Assembly (NCBI GenBank): GCA_963682175.1
Contig: OY821775.1
Location: 29,572,053-29,636,052 of the forward strand
DNA from: Triglochin maritima
Taxonomy: Eukaryota > Streptophyta > Magnoliopsida > Alismatales > Juncaginaceae
Direction of reading: 5' to 3'
DNA length: 64,000 bases
Shown here: piece after piece, positions 33,575 through 44,360 of the stretch
Layout: every line of letters begins with the position of its first letter
Numbering within the stretch: position 1 is the first letter of the stretch
Program-made: the position numbers and the translations under genes
Notes under the pieces: generated by a model
What the model was told of the DNA's origin: nothing
The model's input: only the letters and a program-made list of their open reading frames with translations
Database searches by the model: none

Positions 33575-34264
33575 GTCATTCCTTCTGGACGACATTTCAG
33601 AACATCATTCGGTCGACCGTTTGCCCCATTTTGTTCGACCGTTGGGGGACCAAATTGCTCAACTTAGAATCTTATCTTGTGTATCTTACACAACAATCAA
33701 TCAATCTTTCCCCAAATTCTAGAAAACTTTTGGAGCTTATAAATAGAGGTCAAAAGACATTGTTTAGACAACTCTCCCTTTCAAAATTGTCTCATACACT
33801 GGAGAGAAGTCTTCGAATCCTCAAAGCCCAAAATTACACACTCCAAGCCTTACTCTAAGCTTGCTCAAGTTAGAGAGTGAGTAATCCACTCAAACATTGT
33901 CTGTAAATTAGCATGGACTTCAGTGAAAGCCCGAAGTGTTCACTCTCGGATTGTGAGAGGCAGAAATCAAGCTAACGAGGTTGTTCGCAAAGCTTGTGGT
34001 GCAAAAGGCTAAATCTCGGCCCGAAATGAGATTGATAGTGAGGACTTAGGCGGAGTTTGAGGGAGATCGAGTTGAGCTTGCAAGAGAGGAAGTAGGCGGA
34101 ATGCCGAATCTCTATAAAATCTTCCGGTGCCGTTTGTGGTTTGCGGAATTTCTTTGTCTTTACTTACTTTTGTTTGATTATTTCTGCTGCATTTTTGTTT
34201 AAGCAAGTAGAGGTTAATTAACCCCAAAAGTGATTAGATAAATCCAACCATACACGATCCTACA
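33575..34264 (+). repeat. 5' LTR of copia derivative, 5' part missing
   Basis: It contains two GTCGACCG-type sites at about 33608-33645, a TATA box CTTATAAATAGAGG at about 33737, and ends near GATCCTACA just before the primer site. The left edge is the join to the gypsy LTR. Confidence 0.55.
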
Positions 34265-34266
34265 TT

Positions 34267-34278
34267 TGGTATCAGAGC
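34267..34278 (+). promoter_or_regulatory. Primer binding site, tRNA-iMet (copia)
   Basis: TGGTATCAGAGC is the usual plant copia primer site complementary to initiator tRNA-Met, placed a few bases after the LTR. Confidence 0.85.
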
Positions 34279-34316
34279 TTTGTGAGTTAAATTGCATACT
34301 TAATCGTGTTTTTAGC

Positions 34317-35000
34317 ATGGCTTCAATATCTAATCATGTATAGGGTCTTTGCACAACTACGCCTCCTTTACTTAATGGGTCTAATTATGATTATTGGAAG
34401 AATACGATGAAAATATTCCTAATTTCTAGTGACCTAAAGTATTGGATCTTTATTCAAACCCCATACACCCCTCCTAAGGAAGAAGATTTAGTCACATTGT
34501 CAAGGACTAAATTGAAAGAAGTTGAAATGAATTCAAAAATGATGAACATTCTTTGTTGTGGCCTTAATGAGGGAGAATACAATAGGATTAGGGGTTGTGA
34601 ATGTCCTTATGAGATTTGGCATAGACTACAAATGCATCATGAGGGAGATAGTAAAACGAAGGAAACTCGCATTAGTCTCCTCATGCATAAATATTCTCCA
34701 TGCAAATCCGTGAAAACATAACTAAAATGAACACTCGCTTAACCAATATTACTAACTCTCTTTGTTTTCATCGAAGAAAACTTAATGAAGGAGAGATGAC
34801 TCATAAATTCCTCCAGTCACTAAGCAACGATTGGGAAGATAAGGTTCTCGCAATTGAAGAGGCACATGATCTTTCCAAATAAAAGATGGAGGAACTCATT
34901 GGACATTTAATGACTTATGAACTTCAAATCAACCATCAAAAGGAGAAGGAACCTCCAAGAACAAACCATCCTTGGCATTACATGCAAAATTGGGGATCAA
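34317..35000 (+). pseudogene. Copia gag (UBN2-type) fragment
   Basis: It starts MASISNHV and soon has an in-frame stop (near 34341). LLNGSNYDYWKNTMKIFLIS follows, matching the N-terminal motif of copia gag proteins (gag pre-domain plus UBN2). A frameshift near 34700-34720 precedes MNTRLTNITNSL and GEMTHKFLQSLSNDWEDKVL, which is the second half of UBN2. It stops near 34880 and homology ends at about 35000, before any zinc knuckle. Confidence 0.7.
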
Positions 35001-35003
35001 TGT

Positions 35004-35898
35004 ATTGTAGCACACACTATGCATAGCATATATATTGTATTGTGCTAACTTCTATAGGTGATCCAGACTCAAAGAAGAAAGGATTCAAGTCATGACATGT
35101 AATCAAGCTCATTTGAAGACATGTCATTTGTATTTCTTTTGAGTCCTAGGACCTATGTGTACTTGAGCATACAAGAGTAAATAACCACTCACATACACAC
35201 TCGGTTCCTTAGATAGGTTACACACAAAGTTTCACATTAAGTGGACTTCAATAGATCACCCAAACTAGGACCGGAAAATACTTAAAACAAACCTGAATGA
35301 GTTCTTCGTTCGACCGATTTGGTCTGTTAATACCGTTAGCCTACTTGTTGAACCGGTTGATTGTTTGAACCATTTCGTCTGATCGTGTACTCGTGTCACA
35401 TCATTGTTAGATTTGTCGTTTTCTACAAAGGTCGGATTTCCCAAAATCCCAATTTACCACACTTTCGGTCGACCGATCTATTCCTAGCGGTCGACCAATT
35501 AAACAAACTTTTGTCACCCTGGACAATCTGGAAGTTTTCGGTTGAATGCCTCCTAGATCGTGTTCGACCGAAACTCTTTTTCTCCTTGAAACCAGAAGTG
35601 CCTGGAAATTTCCGGTCGAACCTACCATTCGCTTAGTTCTCCAATTCATCATTTACAAGACCAAAACCCCTATAACGGTCGACCGATCCCCAATTTAGTT
35701 CGACCGTTAACTTAAGTGAACTTAAGTTATAGCCATATTTGACCGACCGGTCGACCAGTTTGGCCGATTCGGTCGACCAGTTTGGCCGATTCGGTCGAAT
35801 GATCTTGTTTCTTACACAACCACTTACCTCTTTGATCACAATGGCTATAACAACTTAGGGGCTTATAAATAGATGTTACCAAGACACAATTTGACAAC
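35004..35898 (+). repeat. 3' LTR of copia derivative
   Basis: It begins TGTAGCACACACTATGC. At 35300-35810 it carries about ten GTCGACC-type sites, including two close copies of GGTCGACCAGTTTGGCCG. CTTATAAATAGATG lies at about 35861. It is truncated where element F's gag begins. Confidence 0.55.
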
Positions 35899-35908
35899 TC
35901 TTACACTC

Positions 35909-38900
35909 CCGTGTCGATTTCTCAACACCTTCCTCCTCCCGTGTCGCACACAGTCCGGGTTCAATGGCTGCTAATTTCCGTGAGGAGGAGCAGTTGCTGG
36001 ACCCACCTGTTCGACTTGTGCTTCCAGTTGTCGCTCCCATACCTCTACGTGATCGATGCTACCCAAGTCGTACCGCTGTACCCTCATGCATCGTATTGGT
36101 AGAGGCTAATGGGAACCATTTTGTGGTTAACCCTCAGTTTATTTCCATGCTCCCTCACTTCACTGGGAAAGGTGACCCCTATATCTTTCTCAGGGAATTT
36201 TAGGAGGTCTGTGCTATGTTCAAGCTGCAACAACTTAGCACAGACTCCATCCATCTTAGGCTTGTCCCCTTTGCACTGAAGGATGACGCCAAGAAGTGGT
36301 TGTATAGCAACCAGACGAATGCCTTTAGGACTTGGGATGAGTTTCAATCTGCATTCCTCAAGAAGTACTTCCCAAATCATCGGACTCAAAAATTGAGGAA
36401 CGAAATCAATTCGTTCTATCCACATGAGACCGAACCATTCCTTGCATACTTAGAGAGGTTCAAGGAGCTACTATCCTCATGCCCTCACCATGGCATCGAG
36501 TTGTGGCACCTTTGTCAGATTGTTTATGAAGGTCTTCACATCCCATCAAGAACTCTCCTTGAGTCCATTTTTCAAGGAGAGTTCTTGGGAAAGGATGAAA
36601 GGGAGGCATGGGCTTTCCTAGAAGACCTTGATGAGAAAACCATGCAATGGGAGAGTGTGAGGGAACCACCTACATCATCTAGTGTGAGCGAGGATCGCGA
36701 ATGCAAACTCGACTAGATCGGGTGCCGCATTTGTTGTCGATACCACTACGGCCACCGAGGCACACATGGCGGCCTGAATGAGCCGTATGGATTTGATTGA
36801 GCTCCAAAACCAACAAGGTGCACCTCACATGTCCACATCTGGTCCAGTTCCCTGTCATTCATGTGGTAGGATAGGTCATGTAGAAAGCGAGTGTGAGTTC
36901 ATTCCTCCTGAGATGGAGCGTGTCAACGCCATCTATGATAGAGCAAGGAATGAGCCATACTCAACATCTTATAATCCTGGATGGAGGAACCACCCCAATT
37001 TTTCATGGAACCAAACTAATGCCCCGGGTGGTCCTTCAAACTCCTCTAGACCTCATTACCAATCACACCAACCTCCCATGCATGCACATTCCTATCAGCC
37101 ACCCCAAGCGCAAACCACCAATCAATCGGGTTTCCCAAATTCCAATAATATGGAAACCCGATTCAATTCGCTTGAGAGCTTGACTCGTGGACTTGAAAAC
37201 TCAATGAAATTTTTTATGTCAACTACGAGTCAAGTTCTCACTTCAAATCAGCAGACCATCAAATCTTTAAAGCTTCAGATGGGCCAATTGGCTCAGTCTG
37301 TACATGAAAGAGAGAGATGGTCTTTTCCTAGTCAGCCTGAGGCTAACCCCCGTCTGTACCAACACCAACACATGCAAAATGAGAATGTGGTACCTCGGGG
37401 GAGGCAAGTGAACTATGTGGAGGACCTGTTCACCATGTCAATTCCATTGTGACCTTAAGGAATGAAAAACAGGTTGACAATCACATTTCCTTGTCACAAC
37501 AACCACCATATATGCAACCCCTTAGTGGGAATGGTGGTGAAGAAGAAGCTGAGGGTGAGGGTAATACACCAAGGCTTCCTTCTCAGGCACCGCAGAAAAC
37601 CTACCTGCCTAATGCTCCCTATCCAAGTAGGTTAACCAAAAAGCAGAGTGACAACATGGACAAGATTTTAGAGGTGTTTAAGCAAGTAAAGGTTAACATC
37701 CCCTTGTTGGATGTCATCCAACAAATACCTCAATATGCCAAAGTGTTGAAGGATCTCTGCACAACCAAGAGGATGACCAATGTTCCTAAGAAAGCATTCT
37801 TGGTTGCAAATATCAGCTCACTTTTGTCCAATCCCACCTACACAAAATACAAGGACCCTAGGTGTCCTACTATTCAGTGTACGATATGGGACACTAGAAT
37901 GAGCAATTTTTTGCTTGATTTAGGATCAGCGGTCAACCTCGTCCCATTCTCTGTTTATCAATAGTTGAACTTGGGAGAATTGAAACCAACTAAGATCACC
38001 CTCCAATTGGCGGATAGATCCATTCGTATTCCCATGGGGATTATCGAGGACGTGCTTATCAAAGTTGGAGATTTTATATTTCCAGTCGATTTTGTTGTCC
38101 TCGATACCAATCCTGTTGCAAACACCCACTCTCAAATACCTTTGATTTTGGGTAGACCATTTCTGGCCACCTCCAATGCCTTGATTAATTGTAGAAATGG
38201 TCTCATGAAGCTCTCATTCGGTAACATGAGTGCCGAGTTTCATGTGTTCAACTCTGGTAGGCAACAAGAACCCATGGATGAACTGTTAAATCTAAATCTC
38301 ATCCGCCAATTGGAGAAAGCACCACAAAATCAACGAACACCCCTAACCCTAATGCAACCCATTGAGAATGTTTGTGGGCCCAGCGAAAACTCATTGCCTG
38401 TCTTCTTAATGCAACAAAGTGAGCTGGCTCGAACATGAATGTCCAAAGGGAGTGTTCGTGGCATGATTCAGTTGAGAATACTACTGAGAGTGACACACCT
38501 CATAATATGCCTATACCAGAAGATGTCTCTACCTCATGGCCCATGGCCATTGACCCATTTGAGCTTCATATTGACTACAACAAGGACCCACCTATGACCG
38601 AGCTTATGCTTGGTGATCTAAATGATGGTGGGACATCCTTGTTCGATGACTTCAGGAGAAGCCCCATTCTTACTGATGTAGGTCTGCTGTAAACATCGAA
38701 TGAGCTTGAGGAACTCAATCCGATGCACCCACCTATTGGTTGGAGTGTTTTGTTCGATGAGCAACTAAACCCTAGTGAGGCAACAGAACTTCATTCTTTG
38801 TTGCCCACATCCAACCAATATCATGAAGGGTTAGAGCCTTTCAGCTTTGACCTTTCACCCATCATGACACCTCAGAGTACCGGTAAAGTTTGCCCATCTC

Positions 38901-38950
38901 GGCAAGTCTCTGGTCCTCCTGACTTGATGTTCTCATTTGATGTTCCTTGA
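35909..38950 (+). pseudogene. gag-protease-tail ORF with stops (element F)
   Basis: This is nearly the full-length counterpart of the ORF at 22856-26032. It has the gag core, a zinc knuckle CHSCGRIGHVESEC (about 36858-36899), the linker, a coiled coil, the protease (DLGSAVNLVPFSV near 37917) and the tail ending FSFDVP. Damage seen: TAG for Glu near 36201, a small frameshift near 36680, a frameshift near 37430-37450, TAG for Gln near 37962, a frameshift near 38430, and a stop near 38690. No pol follows. The gag core is otherwise very similar to D, suggesting moderate age. Confidence 0.85.
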
Positions 38951-40104
38951 CCAAATGATTATGAGAATATCGTTGTTGCTGTATATCTCATGTAAAATAA
39001 TCGAAAAAAAGAAAAAAAGTGTAATAAAAGATTCCTTCAGTGAGCATTGATTGTTGTGGGCCCCAACCCTTGTGTACTTGGGCCCAATCTCTTCACGTAT
39101 TTATCTTCCTTCTTCAGCTTCTTACAGGTTTTGAGGGAATTTGGGTTTGTGTCCATCAACATGACCCTGAACGTCCCTCTGTACTTCATGTTGGTGAGAT
39201 CTTTCCTTTTTCATGCATATATCGATGTGGTATCATGCTCACATTCATTGAGGACAATGCATGAAGTAGCTGTGTGTGTGGGGGGGGTGCTTTACGTGTG
39301 TACATAGTCGAGTCATTTTCCTTTGATTTTGTTTTCTTTTGTGTGTTTTGAAAGGGTCATGTGTGCTGCATTTAATATCGATATATCTGCTTGCCATGAT
39401 CCTTGGGTGACTTGTCTTCTTTTGCTTGCCTAGTGCTTTAAAATTTTCACATTTCTTTCAAAATCTTCATGTGTTTGCGAAAGAAAATGTTTTGTAGGTT
39501 TTGTGTGCGTTTAGCATGTGCAAAACCGTTGAGAGGCAAAGTAAATAGAAAACTCCCAAAATTGTCTTGAACTTGATGCATTAGGATATCTAGTTTACTG
39601 GCTTTAGGTCTTATAGAGTCGTTAGAATGCATCCCGGTTTTCCCTCGGGGGCGTGTAATCATAGTGTTTCAGCACTCAAACATTTAAAGAAGTCCACCCT
39701 GAACCTAGTGAGTTAAATAATTTGTATCTTTTAGTATAAGGAAGTTTGTCGTAGTCAAGGGCACTTAATCTCTTTTTGTGAAACTTAAGTGTAGGGGTTT
39801 TGGTTCCCATGTAGATAAATGAATAAGTGGTGTTCTCTCTTCTCGGACGACTCCAATCACTCGGGAAAGTAGGTCTGAGGGGCCAATGTGCCTGGTGCTT
39901 TCGAGTCATCTGACTTGGGATGCACCGACCGAACTCCCGTTACACGGGCGGTAGGGATCGCCCTATGTGGAGATTTGGGGGAAGGTGTACGTGATAGTGT
40001 AAGTCCTCATAGGCAATGATGCACGAAACCTGACCTTGGGAGAATCAAACACCAACCAATAAAATGCTCTAAAGAAAAAAAGAAAAATGGAAAAAGAAAA
40101 AAAG
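38951..40104 (+). other. 3' non-coding region of element F, incomplete
   Basis: It holds the GAGGACAATGCATGAAG block and an expanded internal G-rich tract at 39267-39288 (TGTGTGTGTGGGGGGGG). It continues to an A-rich stretch near 40072-40104 and then breaks off. The hairpin pair present in the other copies is deleted. Confidence 0.65.
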
Positions 40105-40211
40105 CCACTTGATTTATGATAAACAAGAGGCTGCTCACTTCCCTGAGGACGACCCGTACTTGTCACCGCTTCATCACGGTCGTGCACTTGCGGTTTAAAT
40201 AAAACGTTCAA
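40105..40211 (+). repeat. Terminal fragment of element F LTR
   Basis: These are the last 107 bases of a sense LTR (GACGACCCGTACTTG, CCGCTTCATCACGGTCGTGC, ending CGTTCAACA). They match the D subfamily more closely than the others. Confidence 0.7.
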
Positions 40212-41552
40212 CAGTAAGCATGTATGTGTGTCATGTGTGTGTGTCTTCATGCATAGGAAGTGTCTAAAGATTTGGTAAAACCTATCAATCCATTCACACA
40301 ACGTATTGACAATTACTACTTGATTATCATAAAATTAGGCTAAGCATGAGAAGTGTCTAAGGATATGGCAAGACTAATCAAAACCATGAACTCATGTGAA
40401 AAAGAGAGCAACATGGGAGGTGTCGAGATCTTATGGCAAAACCCATCAAAAAAACTTTGTTCAATCAATCAAGCAAGCAACCACAAATACAAACACATAA
40501 CTAACATGTAGCATATTCAACTGGAAAATTCAGTCAATAAACTTGAGAAAACTAAGCATTGGAAGTATCTAATTGTTGGGGCAAAACCCATCAAAAATCC
40601 CCAAACATGTATGTCGATGATTAAAACACCCCCAATGCTTAAGTTTTCTCAAGTTTACACAAGTTAAAACACCCTCTAACATGCAAGTCTACACAATAAA
40701 AAATTCATCAAACAATCAAACTTTACAACATATATGTACATCATCTCCACCCCCCAAACGGGATGGAACTACTCACTACACATTATGCTAGTAATTAAAG
40801 TAAAGAAGAAAGGCATTCTAACTAGTTATACTAAGATTAGGAAATCAAAACTAAGTAAAGCATGCAAGCATTAAAAAGAGAACATTAAAACCAAAACTAT
40901 GAAAAATTATTTTATTTACATGACTCACATTACAAGTAGCATTATTCTCCACTTGAGTTTTGCTTTAAGTCTTTACTCCAAGTAGAGAGAATGACAACAA
41001 GCAATGAGGGTATTATTACAAGGGAGGAGGAAGAGTTCTATTTATAGTTATAGAAAAAGGTAATCGGGGTCAATCCCTCAATGTAGGACTAATGAAACAT
41101 TCCCAGAATAGACATAAACACATAACCCATATCCGGGAGAAACCTGGTCAGATTTTGAGAAAAACGAACTGCCAATTGGCAGTTACGTTTTCCCGGATCT
41201 GACCCATTTTCGGATATGTTCTTTAGTTTTTCAATTCTTCACATGGAGTGCTCTTGGATCGGTTATTGGAGTGTCGGCCCGAATCTAATTGCCAAAATAG
41301 TCCTCATGATGGTGTGGAGTTTCTTTATTTTCTCATTAGTCCTTTTGGATTATATTCAGGTCCTTCCCTCTTGCATTTTAATCCATAAATCTCACAATTC
41401 AGTACTTTCTTTTGCTCTTAGGTCCTTTTTGTGTCTCTTCTTCTCACTTGTTTTATTTCTAAAATTTAAACATAAAAATCGTTATGTAGCATTGCTTAGG
41501 TTAAAAATGGAGGATATAAGAAACAAAAATATGCATGATATGATGTCAATCA
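40212..41552 (-). repeat. Gypsy LTR G, left end truncated
   Basis: It starts inside the LTR (the terminal 100 or so bases are missing) and ends intact at GATGTCAATCA. In minus sense it has a perfect 18-bp palindrome, AACTGCCAATTGGCAGTT (41167-41184), which differs from the family form at two positions in each arm symmetrically. A worn snRNA-type element, TATAAATAG near 41040 and GTGAGT (40923-40928) follow. LINE sequence lies to the right. It may be a solo LTR. Confidence 0.75.
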
Positions 41553-42189
41553 CTTTGCATTTGAAAGTGGTCACAAATCCAATCCCCATCTGATGCACTT
41601 CCTCCCAAGAAAACTTGGTTCTTCAAGTCGCTAAGTTTCAGCCCGGAGCACCTCAAAAGTTCATCCAACACTACTTTTAGAGCACGGGCATCACCTTTGG
41701 TAGCGCTCGCAAAGAGTATGACATCATCGGTAAATATCAAATGTGATACTGATACATCCACACACTTCACTGGGCGAATAGCACCTCTTCCTTCCTCCTG
41801 ATGGATCAAAGCCCCCCAACACTTCCACACAAAGAATAAAAAGGTATGGGGCAAGAGGAATGCCTTATCGAAGCCCATTCGAAGCTACAAAAGGCCTCGA
41901 GTATGCACCATTTACATTCACAACAAAAGAGGCCTTCCAACAAGCCCCCACCAACTTTCTCCCTTGTTATTGAACTAAAATCGGCCTAATACTTCATCCA
42001 AGAACTCCCACGATACCGTATCATTAGCCTTCCTCAAGTCTATCTTAACACCCATTCATCCCAAACCCCACTTCGAATGCATGTTATGGCAAAGTTCATT
42101 AGCAAGCAAGACATTGTCTCCAATCCGGCGTCCTCTAACAAATGCACTTTGATTCTCACTTACAAGTTTTGGTAGCACTTCCTTCAACC
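41553..42189 (-). pseudogene. LINE reverse transcriptase, central part
   Basis: On the minus strand it reads NQSAFVRGRRIGDNVLLANE, then KIDLRKANDTVSWEFLDEVL. After a gap come HLIFTDDVILFASATKGDAR (equivalent to the FADD box) and SGLKLSDLKNQVFLGG. Stops occur between blocks. The upstream part of the same domain lies at 55652-55758, with the 13.5-kb element H inserted between. The downstream part is cut by LTR G. Confidence 0.75.
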
Positions 42190-42194
42190 GATGT

Positions 42195-43579
42195 TGTATA
42201 ATTGATTAAGTTTAGACTGCAAGTGCACAACCGTCGGTGAAGACAGGGCAAGTACAGGTCGATCCACGAGGAGGTGAGTAGACTCTGGTTTGTCCGAAAT
42301 CAAGTGGCAAAAAAGGGGGAAAGAGATTTGATTATGCTAATCTAAACTAAACTAATCTAGTAAGTAAGAAATGCCAAAGAAAGCAACTAACAATTGATTA
42401 AAACTAAACTAAGAGAACTTAATACAAGACTTGAAATTAGAAAAAGAAACCCCTAAGGAGTGGAGTGAGTGTACACATAAAATAAAATTGTGAAGAATGC
42501 ATTCAATAGGCACAAATGTATGTTGTATTTTCATGCATAGGAAGTGTCTAATGATTATGGCAAAACATATCAATCCAATCACTAACCTAGTTTATTAACA
42601 TTCACATACACAAGATGGTTATTTGGGAACCTAAACAAAAATGGGAGGTGTCTAATCGTTGTGGCGAAACCCATCAAGTGAAGTGTTCTACTCTAAACAA
42701 GCAAGCACACATTCACATTCATCCACACATTTCAAAATAAAGCATTCTTTTCCATTCTCGATTGCATGTATAAACATCACTCCAACCCCAAAGGGGGATG
42801 GAACTACTCACTAATCATTAAGCTAGTTATTATGTTAAGGGAGGAAAACATGTTAACTAAGTATACTATGATTAATGAAACGAAATTAAGCTAAGCAAAC
42901 AAGGTGACATAAGAGAGACAACATAAACTAAAAAAAAATTATTTAATTTTAGACTTACAATACAAGTAGCATATCCCCACTTGAGTGTTTGCTCCAAGGC
43001 TTGACTCTAAGTAGAGCGATTTGCCACTAAGCATGTAGTAAATACAATGAGGAGGAAGAGTTTTATTTATAGCCATGACAAAAGGTAACCCGAGACTAAT
43101 TGCATACTATATATGGACATAAAACAACATAATCAATGACCCGACTAAGACATGAATCCTTTGAAGCCATTTGGACGGCCGATTCACAGTCTGGAACAAC
43201 CAATTGGCGGTCCAGATGTCTTTGTTTGCGTCTAGATTTTGGTGGCTCATTTCTAACTTGATTTGTTGATGTTTAATGAACCCGATTTGGTTTTTGATGT
43301 TTAGGCCCGGATCTAATTGCCAAAATAGTCTTCATGATGGTGTGGAGCTTCTTTATTTGCTCATTGGTCCTTTTGGTTTACATCCGGGTCCTTCTCTCTT
43401 GCATCTCAGTACATAAGTCTTCTAATTCTGTCATTTTCCTTTCTTTTAGGTCCTTTTTGAGCCTCTTCTTATAAACATGTTATTCTTGAAACTTAAACAT
43501 AAGACTCATTATGTAGCATTTCTTAGACTAAAAATAAAGGATATAAGATAGAAATATATGTATAATATGATGTCAATCA
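42195..43579 (-). repeat. 3' LTR of element H
   Basis: The plus strand reads TGTATAATTG...GTCAATCA, with the polypurine tract (GGTGTGGGGGTATT in minus sense) just beyond. The palindrome's left arm is lost near 43195. The donor-like site reads GTAAGT (42953-42958) rather than GTGAGT. TATAAATAA lies near 43062; the snRNA-type element is not recognisable in this copy. Confidence 0.85.
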
Positions 43580-44360
43580 AATACCCCCACACCTAACTTT
43601 TGCTAGTCCCGAGCAAAATAAAGAAAGGAAAAAGCGTACGTAAAATAGGGAAATCAAACTCACTTTTGTAGGAATCATGGTTGCACTTAGCACGTGCAAG
43701 AAGCCGTTAAACCTCCTTGTCGCCAAGGAGGAGTGTTGTCTCCTGAAGGTTTTCAACGGATACACCCACAAAATCCGAACATAGATTGGACATGACTCGA
43801 TGGACTCGTTTTCGTCGATCATTGGACATGGCAATTCTACAGGCCGACTCTATATATGTAATCAGTCCACACACCTAGCCCAATGAACCATTCGTGCAAG
43901 TTAGTTAAGGACTTAAGTAACAGATATGGGCAACCTTAACATCCTCAAGTGATACAAAGTGTAAAGTCCATTAAGGTTCTTATTTGTCCTTTTTCTATTT
44001 TTTTATCTTGGAACATTATAATTTACACTAGTTGGTGTTTTATTCTCCTAGGGTTGGGTTTCGTGCATCATTTCCTTTGAGGACTTACACTATCACGTAC
44101 ACCTTCCCTAAATCTCTACACAGGGCGATCCCGACCACCCGTGTAACGGAGTTCGGTTGTTACATCCCAACTCAGATCATTCGAAAAGATAACACCACTT
44201 ATTTATTTCATATCTACGTGGGAATCAAAACCCTACACTTAAGGTTTCACAAGAAGAGTTTAAGGGTCCCTGACTACGAAACTTCCTTATACTAATAGAC
44301 ACAAATTATTTGACTCACTAGGTTCTAGATGGACTTCTTTAATGGATTGAGTACTGAAAC
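43580..44360 (-). other. 3' non-coding region of element H, distal part
   Basis: It contains the hairpin CCTCCTTGGCGACAAGGAGG (43712-43731, minus sense), the second stem (TTGCAC/GTGCAA, about 43681-43699) and the blocks shared with elements A-D. It is interrupted at 44361 by an LTR; the remainder continues at 47153-47655 after the GAAAC duplication. There the internal G-rich tract is worn down. Confidence 0.65.

Larger units (their letters stand above)
33575..35898 (+). mobile_element. Copia deletion derivative: LTR, gag, LTR
   Basis: This is a copia element with 5' LTR, primer site and a gag fragment, joined straight to a second LTR at about 35004. All of pol is missing. The two LTR segments share the stretch around CTTATAAATAGA and GACAACTCT and the nearby CGGTCGACCG palindromes, but are well diverged. 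The first LTR lacks its 5' part and the second is cut at about 35898 by element F. Confidence 0.6.
35909..40211 (+). mobile_element. Gypsy element F, gag-pro type, damaged
   Basis: This plus-strand gag-pro-tail element starts about 45 codons into the ORF at the copia join. It runs through gag, protease, tail and about 1.15 kb of 3' non-coding region. It then jumps (at about 40105) to the last 107 bases of the LTR, ending AAACGTTCAACA. The rest of the 3' region, the hairpins, the terminal polypurine tract and most of the LTR are deleted. Confidence 0.75.
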
